Positions 30,738-39,728 of a DNA stretch of 64,000 bases are shown here, in pieces. Positions within the stretch are counted from its first letter, which is position 1, and each line of letters opens with the position of its first letter. The translations under genes were made by a program, and so were the position numbers. The DNA comes from Peribacillus kribbensis DSM 17871. Lineage in GTDB: Bacteria > Bacillota > Bacilli > Bacillales > DSM-1321. Location of the stretch: positions 169,629 to 233,628 of the forward strand of contig NZ_KE387244.1 of assembly GCF_000430765.1 (NCBI RefSeq), in the 5' to 3' direction. The notes under the pieces are model-generated. The model ran no database searches, had not been told where the DNA came from, and was given only the letters and a program-made list of their open reading frames with translations.

Positions 30738-31553
30738 ATGAAGATGCTAAAGAAACATATGGCGGTTATTTATTTGATGATGCTGGTATCGGGAACGATC
30801 CTTAGTTTATATATGCCAAAGACGGAGTCTGTCCGGGCGGATGAAGCGGTTGTCATTCCGGGTGATGCAATCAGGCTCAGGATTTTGGCGAATAGTGATA
30901 CAGAAAGTGATCAGGAGCTGAAGCATAAGGTCCGTGATGCGGTAAATCAGGAAATCACCAAATGGGTGAAGGATCTTACCTCAAAGAAGGAAGCAAGAAA
31001 GGTCATTTCGGGACATCGGAAAGAAATCCGACAGATCGCGGAGAAAGTAGTCAAGGAACAGGGATCAACCCAAACTGTTAAGGTCAAGTTCGGCAAGGCC
31101 AAATTTCCTGCAAAGCTGTATGGACAATATTTATATCCAGCAGGCAGCTACGAGGCGATCGTCGTTACCTTAGGAGACGGAGAGGGAGCCAATTGGTGGT
31201 GTGTCCTTTATCCGCCGCTCTGCTTCCTGGACTTCTCAAACGGGACAGCAGTCAGCCAGAGCCCGATGAATGAGGAGGAGAACAGCGGCCAATATGCAGC
31301 GGCTGCAGAAAAGACTGAATCTCAGCAGGATAAAATAGAAAACAAGAAACAAGGGACTGTTCAGGATCCAACAGAATCCGGGCATCCAGAAGCTGCCCCG
31401 GCTGTACAAGAGGACAGAGATCCTGCAGTAAAACAGGCTGATGAGCCGGATGATGTACAGCAGACAGAAAAACAGCCCGTCTATACTCCGCAGGATGAGG
31501 AGCAAGTGAAGGTTAAGTTTTTTATGGTAGAATTCTTTAAGGATTTATTTTAA
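30738..31553 (+). CDS. spoIIR: Stage II sporulation signalling protein SpoIIR
   Basis: Forespore-made protein secreted into the intermembrane space, where it triggers SpoIIGA to cleave pro-sigma-E in the mother cell. The 271 residues begin with a signal or anchor helix (about residues 8-25). The conserved SpoIIR domain follows, with IRLRILANSD near residue 40 and ANWWCVLYPPLCFLDFSNG near 165. Then come about 85 polar residues rich in Glu, Gln and Pro, and a short conserved end KVKFFMVEFFKDLF. B. subtilis SpoIIR is 224 residues, so the linker before the last segment is expanded here. Start ATG 30738 follows GGGAGG; earlier in-frame codons lie in the promoter. Confidence 0.93.
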   Translation: MKMLKKHMAVIYLMMLVSGTILSLYMPKTESVRADEAVVIPGDAIRLRILANSDTESDQELKHKVRDAVNQEITKWVKDLTSKKEARKVISGHRKEIRQIAEKVVKEQGSTQTVKVKFGKAKFPAKLYGQYLYPAGSYEAIVVTLGDGEGANWWCVLYPPLCFLDFSNGTAVSQSPMNEEENSGQYAAAAEKTESQQDKIENKKQGTVQDPTESGHPEAAPAVQEDRDPAVKQADEPDDVQQTEKQPVYTPQDEEQVKVKFFMVEFFKDLF

Positions 31554-31557
31554 TAAA

Positions 31558-31586
31558 TGGCCGCTCCCGATCTGGGCGGCTTTTTG
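31558..31586 (+). terminator. Terminator of spoIIR
   Basis: GCCGCTCC against GGGCGGC with a 6-base loop and five T directly after. Confidence 0.8.
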
Positions 31587-31649
31587 GCTGTTCTATGAAG
31601 GAAGTCCCGTGCATATTTTAATAGAAAAAATGATAGAGGGGCTGTTGCA

Positions 31650-32084
31650 TTGATGAGGCTGGCGGGTAAAGATGATATGGACTTCATTAAAGGGCTGATT
31701 GAACAGGCGGCACTGAACACAGAGGACTTGGACAAGGCGGATGTGGACTTCCTGGTTTGGGAGGACCAGAGCGGCAATCCTGCTGCAGTCGTAGGGATCG
31801 AGAATTTGAAGGAAGCAGGATTGATCCGCTCATTGGTTTTTACTCCCGTCTTTCATCCGGCCAATCTTCCATTATTCATAGAGAAGGCTGTCGGTCTCGG
31901 AAGGTTAAAAAAGTATTCGAGATTACTATTGGGAACAGATAAAAAAGCCTCCGCCGATCTATTTCACTGCATGGGCTTCCAAAAGGTGCAGCTTGAGGAG
32001 ATTTCACAAACTTTGCAGTTATCCACCCATGGAAAGTATTTGATGGGGATAACTATCTGTGAATTTATGCAGATAAGGCTGTAA
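31650..32084 (+). CDS. ywlB: GNAT-family acetyltransferase-like protein YwlB
   Basis: A 144-residue protein of the GNAT fold at the ywlB locus between spoIIR and ywlC. Seen are the beta-strand pair around AAVVGIENLKEAGLIRSLVFTP and a later helix-strand with LLLGTDKKASADLFHCMGFQKV, which matches the family's C-terminal acetyl-CoA fold; the substrate is unknown. The start may be TTG 31650 or ATG 31653, both behind AGAGGGG. The TAA stop codon is itself the first three bases of a DnaA-box-like motif, so the gene end and the DnaA cluster overlap. Confidence 0.75.
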   Translation: MMRLAGKDDMDFIKGLIEQAALNTEDLDKADVDFLVWEDQSGNPAAVVGIENLKEAGLIRSLVFTPVFHPANLPLFIEKAVGLGRLKKYSRLLLGTDKKASADLFHCMGFQKVQLEEISQTLQLSTHGKYLMGITICEFMQIRL

Positions 32085-32330
32085 TCCACAACTATCCACA
32101 AAGTTATCCACTGTTTCGTTGTTTTTATCCACATTTTGTGGATAAAACTTGTATTTCCATCTCTTATCTTCTATACTTTCATGGTACCTTTAGCGTGATA
32201 AACGGCTAAAAAGGGCTGAATTCCTTACATATTAACTCATTAATTTTATTTTTAGAATGAAGGTGCTGCACATGCAAACAAAGTTATGGACAGTGGATAA
32301 TTATGTGGATAATGCGAATAGTTACCCACA
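32082..32330. promoter_or_regulatory. DnaA-box cluster between ywlB and ywlC
   Basis: Eight motifs close to TTATCCACA occur in 249 bases. Forward: TAATCCACA 32082, CTATCCACA 32092, TTATCCACT 32104, TTATCCACA 32125, TTACCCACA 32322. Reverse: TGTGGATAA 32137 and 32304, AGTGGATAA 32292. Three are perfect. The last three lie inside the ywlC coding region. B. subtilis has a DnaA-binding cluster at the same gene junction, one of several outside oriC that affect replication initiation by binding DnaA. Confidence 0.85.
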
Positions 32331-33315
32331 GCTTGAAGAAGCTGCACATTTACTGCAGCAAAACCAGGTAGTAGCTTTTCCAACGGAAACCGTTTACGGG
32401 CTTGGAGCAAATGCCCGGGACAACGAAGCGGTAAAAAAAATATTTGAAGCGAAAGGAAGGCCGAGCGACAATCCGCTGATTGTCCATATTGCTTCGAAAG
32501 AGCAGCTGGCCTCTATAATAGATGAGATTCCCGGCATGACCCATACCCTCATGGATCAATTCTGGCCTGGCCCCCTTACCCTGATCTTTAAAAAGAAAGA
32601 AGGCGCCTTGTCCGATGCCGTGACAGCCGGCTTAGAAACCGTCGCCGTCCGGATGCCGAGTCATCCCCTCGCACTTAAGCTGATTGAAAAAAGCGGGCTT
32701 CCGATAGCAGCCCCAAGTGCCAATACATCAGGGAAGCCGAGTCCGACTACGGCAGGCCATGTTTATAAAGACCTGAATGGAAAAATCGCCGGGATTGTGG
32801 ATGGCGGTCCAACAGGAGTCGGCGTTGAATCTACAGTCCTGGATTGTACCGGCCCGATTCCTGTCATTTTAAGGCCGGGCGGCGTCACGAAGGAGCAAAT
32901 TGAGGAAGTCATCGGCCCTGTATCACTTGATACGGCCCTTTCCGATGAAAAGCAGGCGCCAAGATCGCCGGGGATGAAGTATACTCATTATGCTCCGCGT
33001 GCTGAACTGTCACTGGTCAGTGGCAGCAGGGAATTTATCCAAAGCCTTGTCAATGCCAAAAAGGCTGAGGGCTTTAGGGTGGGTGTTTTAACCACCGAGG
33101 AGAATCAAAGGTATTATGATGCTGATTATGTCCTTTCGGCAGGGAGAAGGGAACAGCTGGAGAGCGTGGCATCGGGCCTTTATTTTACATTAAGACAGTT
33201 TGATGACCTGGACGTGGAACTTATATTCAGTGAAGTTTTCCCTGTGGAAGGCATTGGCCAGGCCATCATGAACCGGCTGTCAAAAGCAGCTGGCGGCCGT
33301 TTGATCCAAGAATGA
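32272..33315 (+). CDS. ywlC: Threonylcarbamoyl-AMP synthase (YrdC/Sua5 type, YwlC)
   Basis: Makes threonylcarbamoyl-AMP from threonine, bicarbonate and ATP, the first step of t6A37 modification of ANN-decoding tRNAs. The 347 residues hold an N-terminal YrdC domain (about residues 20-205, with FPTETVYGLG, KGRPSDNPL and SANTSGKPSPT) and a C-terminal Sua5 domain joined by a linker with PGMKYTHYAP. Thus it is the two-domain form. Start ATG 32272 follows AAGGTG; the ATG at 32257 has no ribosome binding site. DnaA boxes run into its first codons. Confidence 0.95.
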   Translation: MQTKLWTVDNYVDNANSYPQLEEAAHLLQQNQVVAFPTETVYGLGANARDNEAVKKIFEAKGRPSDNPLIVHIASKEQLASIIDEIPGMTHTLMDQFWPGPLTLIFKKKEGALSDAVTAGLETVAVRMPSHPLALKLIEKSGLPIAAPSANTSGKPSPTTAGHVYKDLNGKIAGIVDGGPTGVGVESTVLDCTGPIPVILRPGGVTKEQIEEVIGPVSLDTALSDEKQAPRSPGMKYTHYAPRAELSLVSGSREFIQSLVNAKKAEGFRVGVLTTEENQRYYDADYVLSAGRREQLESVASGLYFTLRQFDDLDVELIFSEVFPVEGIGQAIMNRLSKAAGGRLIQE

Positions 33316-33349
33316 ACAGTAGTCCCAAATCACAGATTCTATTTCCATA

Positions 33350-33381
33350 CGGACGAGCATAAGCTGAAGTAGGCTAGTCCG
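33350..33381 (+). promoter_or_regulatory. Hairpin in the mntP leader
   Basis: GGAC-AGC and GCT-GTCC arms (33351-33380) with one bulge per side, just before the GGGGAGG ribosome binding site of mntP, which it could partly mask. No T run follows, so it is not a terminator. Function unknown. Confidence 0.35.
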
Positions 33382-33397
33382 GGGAGGTAGAAGTCTC

Positions 33398-33961
33398 GTG
33401 TCGATGTTGGGAGAGCTGGTGGCCTTAATGTCTATGGCGTTTGCATTGGGAATGGATGCATTTTCTATAGGCCTTGGAATGGGCATGTACAAATTAAGAA
33501 TAAGAAGAATTGTAATGATTGGCATAACGGTTGGTTTTTTTCATACATTAATGCCTCTGCTTGGAATGGCGGGAGGGAAATTTCTATCAACCACCTTTGG
33601 AACCTTTGCCAGCTATGCGGGAGGCATCCTCCTCATGGTCCTTGGAATCCAAATGCTGCTGTCCGGATTAAGGGGAACCTCGGACTCCATCATAGCCCCT
33701 GTAGGATTTGGATTATTTCTTTTTGCGCTTAGTGTAAGTCTGGACAGTTTTTCGGTCGGATTGACTCTTGGAATCTACGGGGCTAAAACATGGCTGGTGC
33801 TTCTTTGCTTCGGCACAGCAGCTGCCATCCTAACCTGGGCAGGACTCCTGCTCGGCAGGAAAGTCCAGGGGATGCTTGGGAAATACAGCGTCGTACTCGG
33901 AGGAGCCATTCTTTTTGCCTTCGGATTCAAAATCCTGGGGCTGGGGAGTTTTTTTTTCTAA
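33398..33961 (+). CDS. mntP: Manganese efflux pump MntP
   Basis: Exports excess Mn(II) across the cell membrane. The 187-residue protein has six predicted membrane helices and the internal duplication of the family. The conserved acidic motifs are FALGMDAFSIGLGMG in helix 1 and ALSVSLDSFSVGLTLG in helix 4, whose Asp residues bind metal. This is the ywlD position of B. subtilis. GTG 33398 follows GGGGAGG at 10 bases. A terminator follows. Confidence 0.93.
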   Translation: MSMLGELVALMSMAFALGMDAFSIGLGMGMYKLRIRRIVMIGITVGFFHTLMPLLGMAGGKFLSTTFGTFASYAGGILLMVLGIQMLLSGLRGTSDSIIAPVGFGLFLFALSVSLDSFSVGLTLGIYGAKTWLVLLCFGTAAAILTWAGLLLGRKVQGMLGKYSVVLGGAILFAFGFKILGLGSFFF

Positions 33962-33968
33962 GAGAAAT

Positions 33969-34003
33969 GACAGCAGGCAGCTTATTGTGAGCTGTCTTTT
34001 TTT
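33969..34003 (+). terminator. Terminator of mntP
   Basis: GACAGC (33969-33974) and GCTGTC (33991-33996) followed by seven T. Confidence 0.8.
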
Positions 34004-34154
34004 ATGGTCTTCTAGTGTGGTTCCTCTTGATAAATTGCAGGTTTGGCCTATGATGATCCAGGATTTGCGTTCCAGACGGAAATCAGCCTCCTGTTTAAAA
34101 CCTATAGAATAAAAAAATAATGACGTATAATGGATAAAAAGGAGGGAGCAGATT

Positions 34155-34595
34155 TTGAATATTTTATTTGTATGCACGGGGAATACCTGCAGGAGCCCCA
34201 TGGCGGAAGCGATCTTAAAAAATATGAACCTGCCGGAGGTAGAGGTTAGATCGGCCGGTGTTTTTGCAATGGATGGACAGGAAGCATCCAAACATACCAG
34301 GCTGGTATTGGATGAGAATTCAATTGAGCATCATCATACCTCCAAACAGATCGACGAGCATGACCTAAAATGGGCGGATTATGTTTTGACCATGACGGAA
34401 GGCCATAAAGCTACCCTGCTCATCAATTACCCTAATGCAGCAGGCAAGACCTTCACCCTCAAGGAGTTTGCCGGAGAAGATAAAAATAATTCAGATATAG
34501 TTGATCCTTTTGGCGGTTCTGCCGATATATATAGAGAAACCTTTTCGGAGCTGCAGAGTATCATCAAGGGGATTGTCCACAGGCTCCAGAAATAA
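34155..34595 (+). CDS. ywlE: Protein-arginine phosphatase YwlE (low-molecular-weight PTP fold)
   Basis: Removes phosphate from phosphoarginine put on proteins by the McsB kinase, which marks them for ClpCP. The 146-residue protein has the CX5R loop at residues 7-13 (CTGNTCR) and the general acid D117 in DPFGG. Thr11 inside the loop is the residue known to favour phosphoarginine over phosphotyrosine in B. subtilis YwlE, so I prefer arginine phosphatase to tyrosine phosphatase. Start TTG 34155 follows GGAGGGAG. Confidence 0.93.
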   Translation: MNILFVCTGNTCRSPMAEAILKNMNLPEVEVRSAGVFAMDGQEASKHTRLVLDENSIEHHHTSKQIDEHDLKWADYVLTMTEGHKATLLINYPNAAGKTFTLKEFAGEDKNNSDIVDPFGGSADIYRETFSELQSIIKGIVHRLQK

Positions 34596-34611
34596 TTTGG
34601 GGGAAGATGTT

Positions 34612-35907
34612 GTGGCTGGCAGGAAGAAAAAACGGTATAAGTTTGGATTACGGAAGAAGCTGGTGGTTTTCACTACGCTATTGGCACTGATCACGTATTC
34701 AACAAGTGCACTATTTATTTATGAGATCTATCCATTTGTAACATCCTATCTATCTGAGGGCCTATTTAATCTGATTGTATTGGCTCTTGGAATCATTTGG
34801 TCCGGCATCCTTGCTTTTTCAGCTGCCGGATTTCTCACTAAACCGCTTCAAAAGCTGGAAGCTGCGGCATTGCGGGCAGCACAGGGAGACCTTGGGGTTG
34901 ATCCGGCGGTTTCTAAATCTGACGATGAAATCCGGTCACTTGGAGAGGCATTCAGCCTTATGCTTTTCAATCTGCGTGAAATGGTTCAAAAAATTGATAC
35001 AAACTTTAATGAAACGAACGACAAAGTCATCTATATTTCCCGGGAGTCTTCAAAGGCGGCCAATCAGGCGGAGACAATCTCCAGGGCGATCCGTGAAATA
35101 TCTGCCGGGGCAGACAATTCGGCGGTTTCCATCCAGACAACAGTTGAGTCTGTGGAGGAAGTGATCCGGCTTGCAAGGGATGTACAGGACAATGCGAATT
35201 CGTCCTCTGTAAAAGCGCAGGAAATGGTACAGGAGCTTATGGGCAGCAAAGAGGTCATCGGTTCTCTTATTACCGGCATCCAGCAGCTGGCTGACGACAG
35301 CATTGAATCCCTGGAAGCAGTCCGGAGACTTGAAGAGAACGCAAAAAAAGTAGAGCAGATTATTCAGCTGGTTGGAGACATTGCCGGCCAGACCAACTTA
35401 TTGGCCCTGAATGCTTCTATTGAAGCTGCACGTGCAGGAGAGCATGGAAAAGGATTTGCAGTGGTGGCGGAAGAGGTCCGTAAATTAGCGGATGAAAGCG
35501 CGAAAGCCGTCCAGGGCATTTCGGCTTTGATCAAAAATATCCAGCAGGATGTGCAGTGTGTTGTAAAAAAGATTACCGAACAAGTTCAATCAGCGGAATC
35601 CGAAGCGAAAAAAGGTTCACAAACCACAGAGGTTATTGAGGAAATGACCCTGTCAGTCAACAACGTGGCAGAAGCTGTCCGGGCCATTACGTCCCTTGTG
35701 GACAAGCAGATGGAAAGCATCCGGGAAACCTCGGCGCAGTCACAGGAAGTGGCGGCCATTGCCGAACAAACCTCCGCAGGAGCAATTGAGGTGGCTTCAG
35801 CGACCGAGGATCAAGCAGGGGTTATGGTTCGTGTTGAAACGCTTTCCGGAGAGCTGAAGGTACAGGCAGAGCAGTTGAAGGAAACCATAGCGAAGTTTAC
35901 AATGTAA
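34612..35907 (+). CDS. Methyl-accepting chemotaxis-type receptor without a large extracytoplasmic domain
   Basis: A 431-residue transducer. Two membrane helices (about residues 18-38 and 48-72) are separated by only about ten residues, so there is no outside ligand domain. A HAMP-like segment follows (about 72-125), then a long coiled coil. The conserved signalling tip reads [14 protein letters not shown] with [19 protein letters not shown] (about residues 253-290), the part that contacts CheA and CheW. It probably senses membrane or internal state. GTG 34612 follows GGGGGAAG, 16 bases after ywlE; the frame opens inside ywlE. B. subtilis has rpiB at this spot instead. A terminator follows. 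Confidence 0.9.
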   Translation: MAGRKKKRYKFGLRKKLVVFTTLLALITYSTSALFIYEIYPFVTSYLSEGLFNLIVLALGIIWSGILAFSAAGFLTKPLQKLEAAALRAAQGDLGVDPAVSKSDDEIRSLGEAFSLMLFNLREMVQKIDTNFNETNDKVIYISRESSKAANQAETISRAIREISAGADNSAVSIQTTVESVEEVIRLARDVQDNANSSSVKAQEMVQELMGSKEVIGSLITGIQQLADDSIESLEAVRRLEENAKKVEQIIQLVGDIAGQTNLLALNASIEAARAGEHGKGFAVVAEEVRKLADESAKAVQGISALIKNIQQDVQCVVKKITEQVQSAESEAKKGSQTTEVIEEMTLSVNNVAEAVRAITSLVDKQMESIRETSAQSQEVAAIAEQTSAGAIEVASATEDQAGVMVRVETLSGELKVQAEQLKETIAKFTM

Positions 35908-35912
35908 GGAAA

Positions 35913-35940
35913 AACCGGGGAATCTCTCCGGTCTTTTTTT
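35913..35940 (+). terminator. Terminator of the receptor gene
   Basis: ACCGG and CCGGT arms with further partial pairing and seven T after. Confidence 0.8.
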
Positions 35941-36043
35941 ATATCCAAAGATTGAAAGCGGCTTTCTTTATATTTTTCAGGCGGTGTGGGAAAATACAGA
36001 TACATGAACTGAAAGTCAGAATTTTCGGAGAGGGGAAACGCGG

Positions 36044-36610
36044 ATGGAAGAAAGGTCAATTACCAAGCAGGATCTCGAATTATGGCAGTCCCAGCTGAAA
36101 GAAGCTTTGGAAGACTTTCAAAAACAGGCTTCACTGACTGCTGGGAAGCTGATGGTTGTAGGATGCAGCACGAGTGAAGTCGTCGGGAGAAGAATCGGAA
36201 CGGCAGGCACTCACGAGGTAGCCGAAATGCTATTCGGAGTTCTCCGGCAATTCCACGAAGATACAGGGGTAGAACTGGCATTCCAGTGCTGTGAACATCT
36301 CAACAGGGCCCTGGTTCTGACAAACGAAACGGCTGCAGCCAGAGGATATGAGGAAGTCACGGTCATCCCGATCAGACAGGCAGGCGGTGCCCTGGCAACC
36401 TTCGCCTTCAACAGCCTGGAAGATCCAGTAGTCGTTGAGCACATCAAGGCCGACGCCGGCATCGACATAGGAGACACCTTCATCGGCATGCACCTAAAAC
36501 ACGTAGCCGTCCCAATCAGAACCATCCAAAAACAGATAGGCCACGCCCACCTCACCACCGCCAAAACCCGACCAAAACTAATCGGAGGAGAAAGGGCCTG
36601 TTACACCTAA
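36044..36610 (+). CDS. ywlG: YwlG, DUF436 (TIGR01440) family protein
   Basis: A 188-residue soluble protein of the YwlG/UPF0340 family, found next to glyA in Bacilli; its biochemical role is unknown. Conserved segments seen are [19 protein letters not shown] near residue 30, [12 protein letters not shown] near 80 with a double cysteine, and [17 protein letters not shown] near 145. Start ATG 36044 has a weak ribosome binding site (GAGAGGGG about 10 bases before). The last 25 codons use many C-ending codons and little G on the sense strand, unlike the rest of the gene. There is no intrinsic terminator before the repeats. Confidence 0.88.
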   Translation: MEERSITKQDLELWQSQLKEALEDFQKQASLTAGKLMVVGCSTSEVVGRRIGTAGTHEVAEMLFGVLRQFHEDTGVELAFQCCEHLNRALVLTNETAAARGYEEVTVIPIRQAGGALATFAFNSLEDPVVVEHIKADAGIDIGDTFIGMHLKHVAVPIRTIQKQIGHAHLTTAKTRPKLIGGERACYT

Positions 36611-37365
36611 TGCGGAGAGCGGTGCCTTCCACATAAAACTAGTTTTTTTACGATGTAAAGCAAAAAAATTTTAAAAGATTAGCCTATTTGGAAGGCAGAC
36701 ATCCGACAAGCATATGACGGGATGGCTATGGGAAGCGGTTTTCTTCCCGTAGACAGCCTGGCTTATGACTCGAGGATGTCAGCTCGGAGCTGGATGAGAC
36801 TAAAGCGCAGAGCGGTGCTTTCACTGATAAAATAATTTTAAGCCCAATGATGATGAAAATCATATAAAAACTACAATCATTGAAAAGCAGAGACCCGAAA
36901 AGCATAAGACGAGCCGGCTGTGGGAAGCGGTTTTCTTCCCATAGACGGATTGGCTTATGACTCGAGGGTCTCAGCTCGAAGCTGGAAGAACCTAAAGCGC
37001 AGAGCGGTGCCTTCCAGATAAGACTAGTTTTTTAGCGATGTAAAGCTAAAAAATTTTAAAAGATTAGCCTAGTTGGAAGGCAGACATCCGACAAGCATAA
37101 GACGGGATGGCTATGGGAAGCGGTTTTCTTCCCGTAGACAGCCTGGCTTATGACTCGAGGATGTCAGCTCGGAGCTGGATGAGACTAATGCGCAGAGCGG
37201 TGCTTTTCACTGATAAAATAATTTTAAGCTCAATGATGATGAAAATCATATAAAAACCACAATCATTGAAAAGCAGAGATCCGAAAAGCATAAGACGAGC
37301 CGGCTGTGGGAAGCGGTTTTCTTCCCATAGACGGATTGGCTTATGACTCGAGGGTCTCAGCTCCA
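36611..37365. repeat. Direct duplication of a 386-bp block made of hairpin repeat elements
   Basis: Positions 36611-36975 and 36997-37363 are near-identical at an offset of 385-386 bases. Each copy holds two related 90-bp elements: an A form with GGGAAG and CTTCCCGTAG, near 36705 and 37090, and a B form with CTTCCCATAG, near 36895 and 37282. Each element can fold through CATAAG/CTTATG outer and GGGAAG/CTTCCC inner stems. The same element lies at 1-221. No open frame or transposase is present. The duplication probably arose by recombination between elements. Confidence 0.85.
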
Positions 37366-37479
37366 TATAATAACATTTTCAACCCTGCTAATTAATCTGC
37401 TCCCCAACCGGATACCTCTAGGACTGTATGTATCCATTAAATCCAGCCCCGCTCCCCGCATACAATTCCCCTAGACCCA

Positions 37480-37509
37480 TTGTCTCCCCCGCGGACTTAA
37501 TGTTAGAAT
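37480..37509 (+). promoter_or_regulatory. Candidate promoter of glyA
   Basis: TTGTCT (37480-37485), an 18-base spacer and TAGAAT (37504-37509). Confidence 0.5.
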
Positions 37510-37528
37510 GATAGAGGATTTAAAAAAA

Positions 37529-37563
37529 CGCACGTTTAAGCCCTAATAGGCGGGAAATGTGCG
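37529..37563 (+). promoter_or_regulatory. Hairpin in the glyA leader
   Basis: CGCAC (37529-37533) pairs with GTGCG (37559-37563), continued by TTT/AAA and GCC/GGC. It would lie near the 5' end of the transcript; there is no T run. A role in mRNA stability or control is possible but not shown. I did not find a clear PurR box. Confidence 0.35.
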
Positions 37564-37601
37564 GCTCTGCATAATAAGCAGCGAAGGTGAGGGGGATTTT
37601 A

Positions 37602-38843
37602 ATGAAACATTTAGCTCAGCAGGATGAAAAGGTTTTTAGCTCGATTCAGGATGAACTTAAGCGGCAAAGAACTAAGATTGAGTTAATTGCCTCTGAAAAT
37701 TTTGTGAGTGAAGCCGTAATGGAAGCGCAAGGGTCTGTATTGACCAATAAGTATGCGGAAGGATATCCGGGCAAGCGGTACTATGGCGGCTGCGAACACG
37801 TAGACGTTGTGGAGGATATTGCCCGTGACCGCGCGAAGGAAATATTCGGCGCAGAGCATGCGAATGTGCAGCCCCATTCAGGTGCACAGGCTAATATGGC
37901 GGTTTACTTTACAATTTTGGAGCCAGGCGATACGGTGCTTGGCATGAATCTCTCTCACGGCGGCCATCTTACACATGGCAGCCCGGTGAATTTCAGCGGT
38001 GTTCAATACAACTTTGTAGAATATGGTGTGGATCAGGAAACCCATCTTATCAATTATGAGGATGTACTTCAAAAGGCCCGCGAAAGCAAGCCGAAGCTTA
38101 TTGTGGCTGGAGCCAGTGCATATCCCAGGGAAATTGACTTCAAACGGTTCAGGGAAATCGCCGATGAGGTCGGTGCCTACTTAATGGTAGATATGGCCCA
38201 TATTGCCGGCCTTGTTGCGACAGGGCTTCACCCAAGCCCGGTGCCTCATGCCCATTTTGTCACCACCACCACACATAAAACATTGCGCGGTCCTCGCGGC
38301 GGCATGATTCTTTGCAAAGAAGAATTTGCGAAAAAAATAGACAAGTCCATTTTCCCCGGCATCCAGGGAGGACCGCTGATGCATGTCATTGCAGCTAAGG
38401 CTGTAGCTTTTGGCGAAGCATTGCAGGATTCGTTTAAAGAATACTCTAAGCATATTATTGACAACTCTAAGCGTCTGGCCGAAGGTCTCAAAAAGGAAGG
38501 CTTTACCCTTGTTTCGGGAGGAACCGATAATCACCTGATTTTGGTTGATGTCCGTTCTGTGAGTCTTACAGGAAAGCAGGCCGAGCACATCCTGGATGAA
38601 ATCGGAATCACCGTCAATAAAAACACGATTCCATTCGATCCGGAAAGTCCATTTGTAACAAGCGGGATCCGAATTGGAACAGCTGCCGTGACATCCCGTG
38701 GATTTAAGGAAGAAGATATGGACGAAATAGCTTCTATCATCGGTACAGCCCTTAAAAACCCGGCAGATGCTGCCAAGCTTGATGAGGCTAAACAGCGGGT
38801 GGAGAGCTTGACTAGTAAATTTACGTTATATAAAGAACTATAA
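37602..38843 (+). CDS. glyA: Serine hydroxymethyltransferase
   Basis: PLP enzyme converting serine and tetrahydrofolate to glycine and methylene-tetrahydrofolate; main source of one-carbon units. The 413-residue protein is full length. The PLP lysine is K226 in [11 protein letters not shown], and the N-terminal LIASENFVS segment is the family mark. The frame begins at 37587, but ATG 37602 follows GAGGGGG and gives the usual N-terminus. A strong terminator follows, although upp comes next in the same direction. Confidence 0.97.
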   Translation: MKHLAQQDEKVFSSIQDELKRQRTKIELIASENFVSEAVMEAQGSVLTNKYAEGYPGKRYYGGCEHVDVVEDIARDRAKEIFGAEHANVQPHSGAQANMAVYFTILEPGDTVLGMNLSHGGHLTHGSPVNFSGVQYNFVEYGVDQETHLINYEDVLQKARESKPKLIVAGASAYPREIDFKRFREIADEVGAYLMVDMAHIAGLVATGLHPSPVPHAHFVTTTTHKTLRGPRGGMILCKEEFAKKIDKSIFPGIQGGPLMHVIAAKAVAFGEALQDSFKEYSKHIIDNSKRLAEGLKKEGFTLVSGGTDNHLILVDVRSVSLTGKQAEHILDEIGITVNKNTIPFDPESPFVTSGIRIGTAAVTSRGFKEEDMDEIASIIGTALKNPADAAKLDEAKQRVESLTSKFTLYKEL

Positions 38844-38849
38844 AATAGA

Positions 38850-38881
38850 GAAAAACCGGCCCATAAAAGGCCGGTTTTTAT
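38850..38881 (+). terminator. Terminator of glyA
   Basis: AAAACCGGCC and GGCCGGTTTT around a 7-base loop with a T-rich tail. Confidence 0.93.
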
Positions 38882-38973
38882 TAGGGAATCTGCCCTTATT
38901 TTGTAAGAGGCCTGAAAAAATTTCAGGGAGATAGGGCAAGATACAAAATGTCTGTCTTTAATTAGACTTATTA

Positions 38974-39002
38974 TTGAAGATTCTATTTTTTTTCTGTAAA
39001 AT
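38974..39002 (+). promoter_or_regulatory. Promoter of upp
   Basis: TTGAAG (38974-38979), a 17-base spacer rich in T and TAAAAT (38997-39002), 80 bases before the start codon. Confidence 0.65.
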
Positions 39003-39064
39003 GAATCGAAGTGTAAATAGGCGTCCATAAAGTAGTTTTTTGGCGCAATCCGCGGGACATTTAA

Positions 39065-39712
<648 letters not shown>

Positions 39713-39728
39713 GATTGGCGGTATAGAC

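Noticed and set aside
36611-37365. Insertion sequence or integrase remnant
   Set aside because: No transposase-like translation and no terminal target duplication were seen; the block is explained by duplicated hairpin elements.
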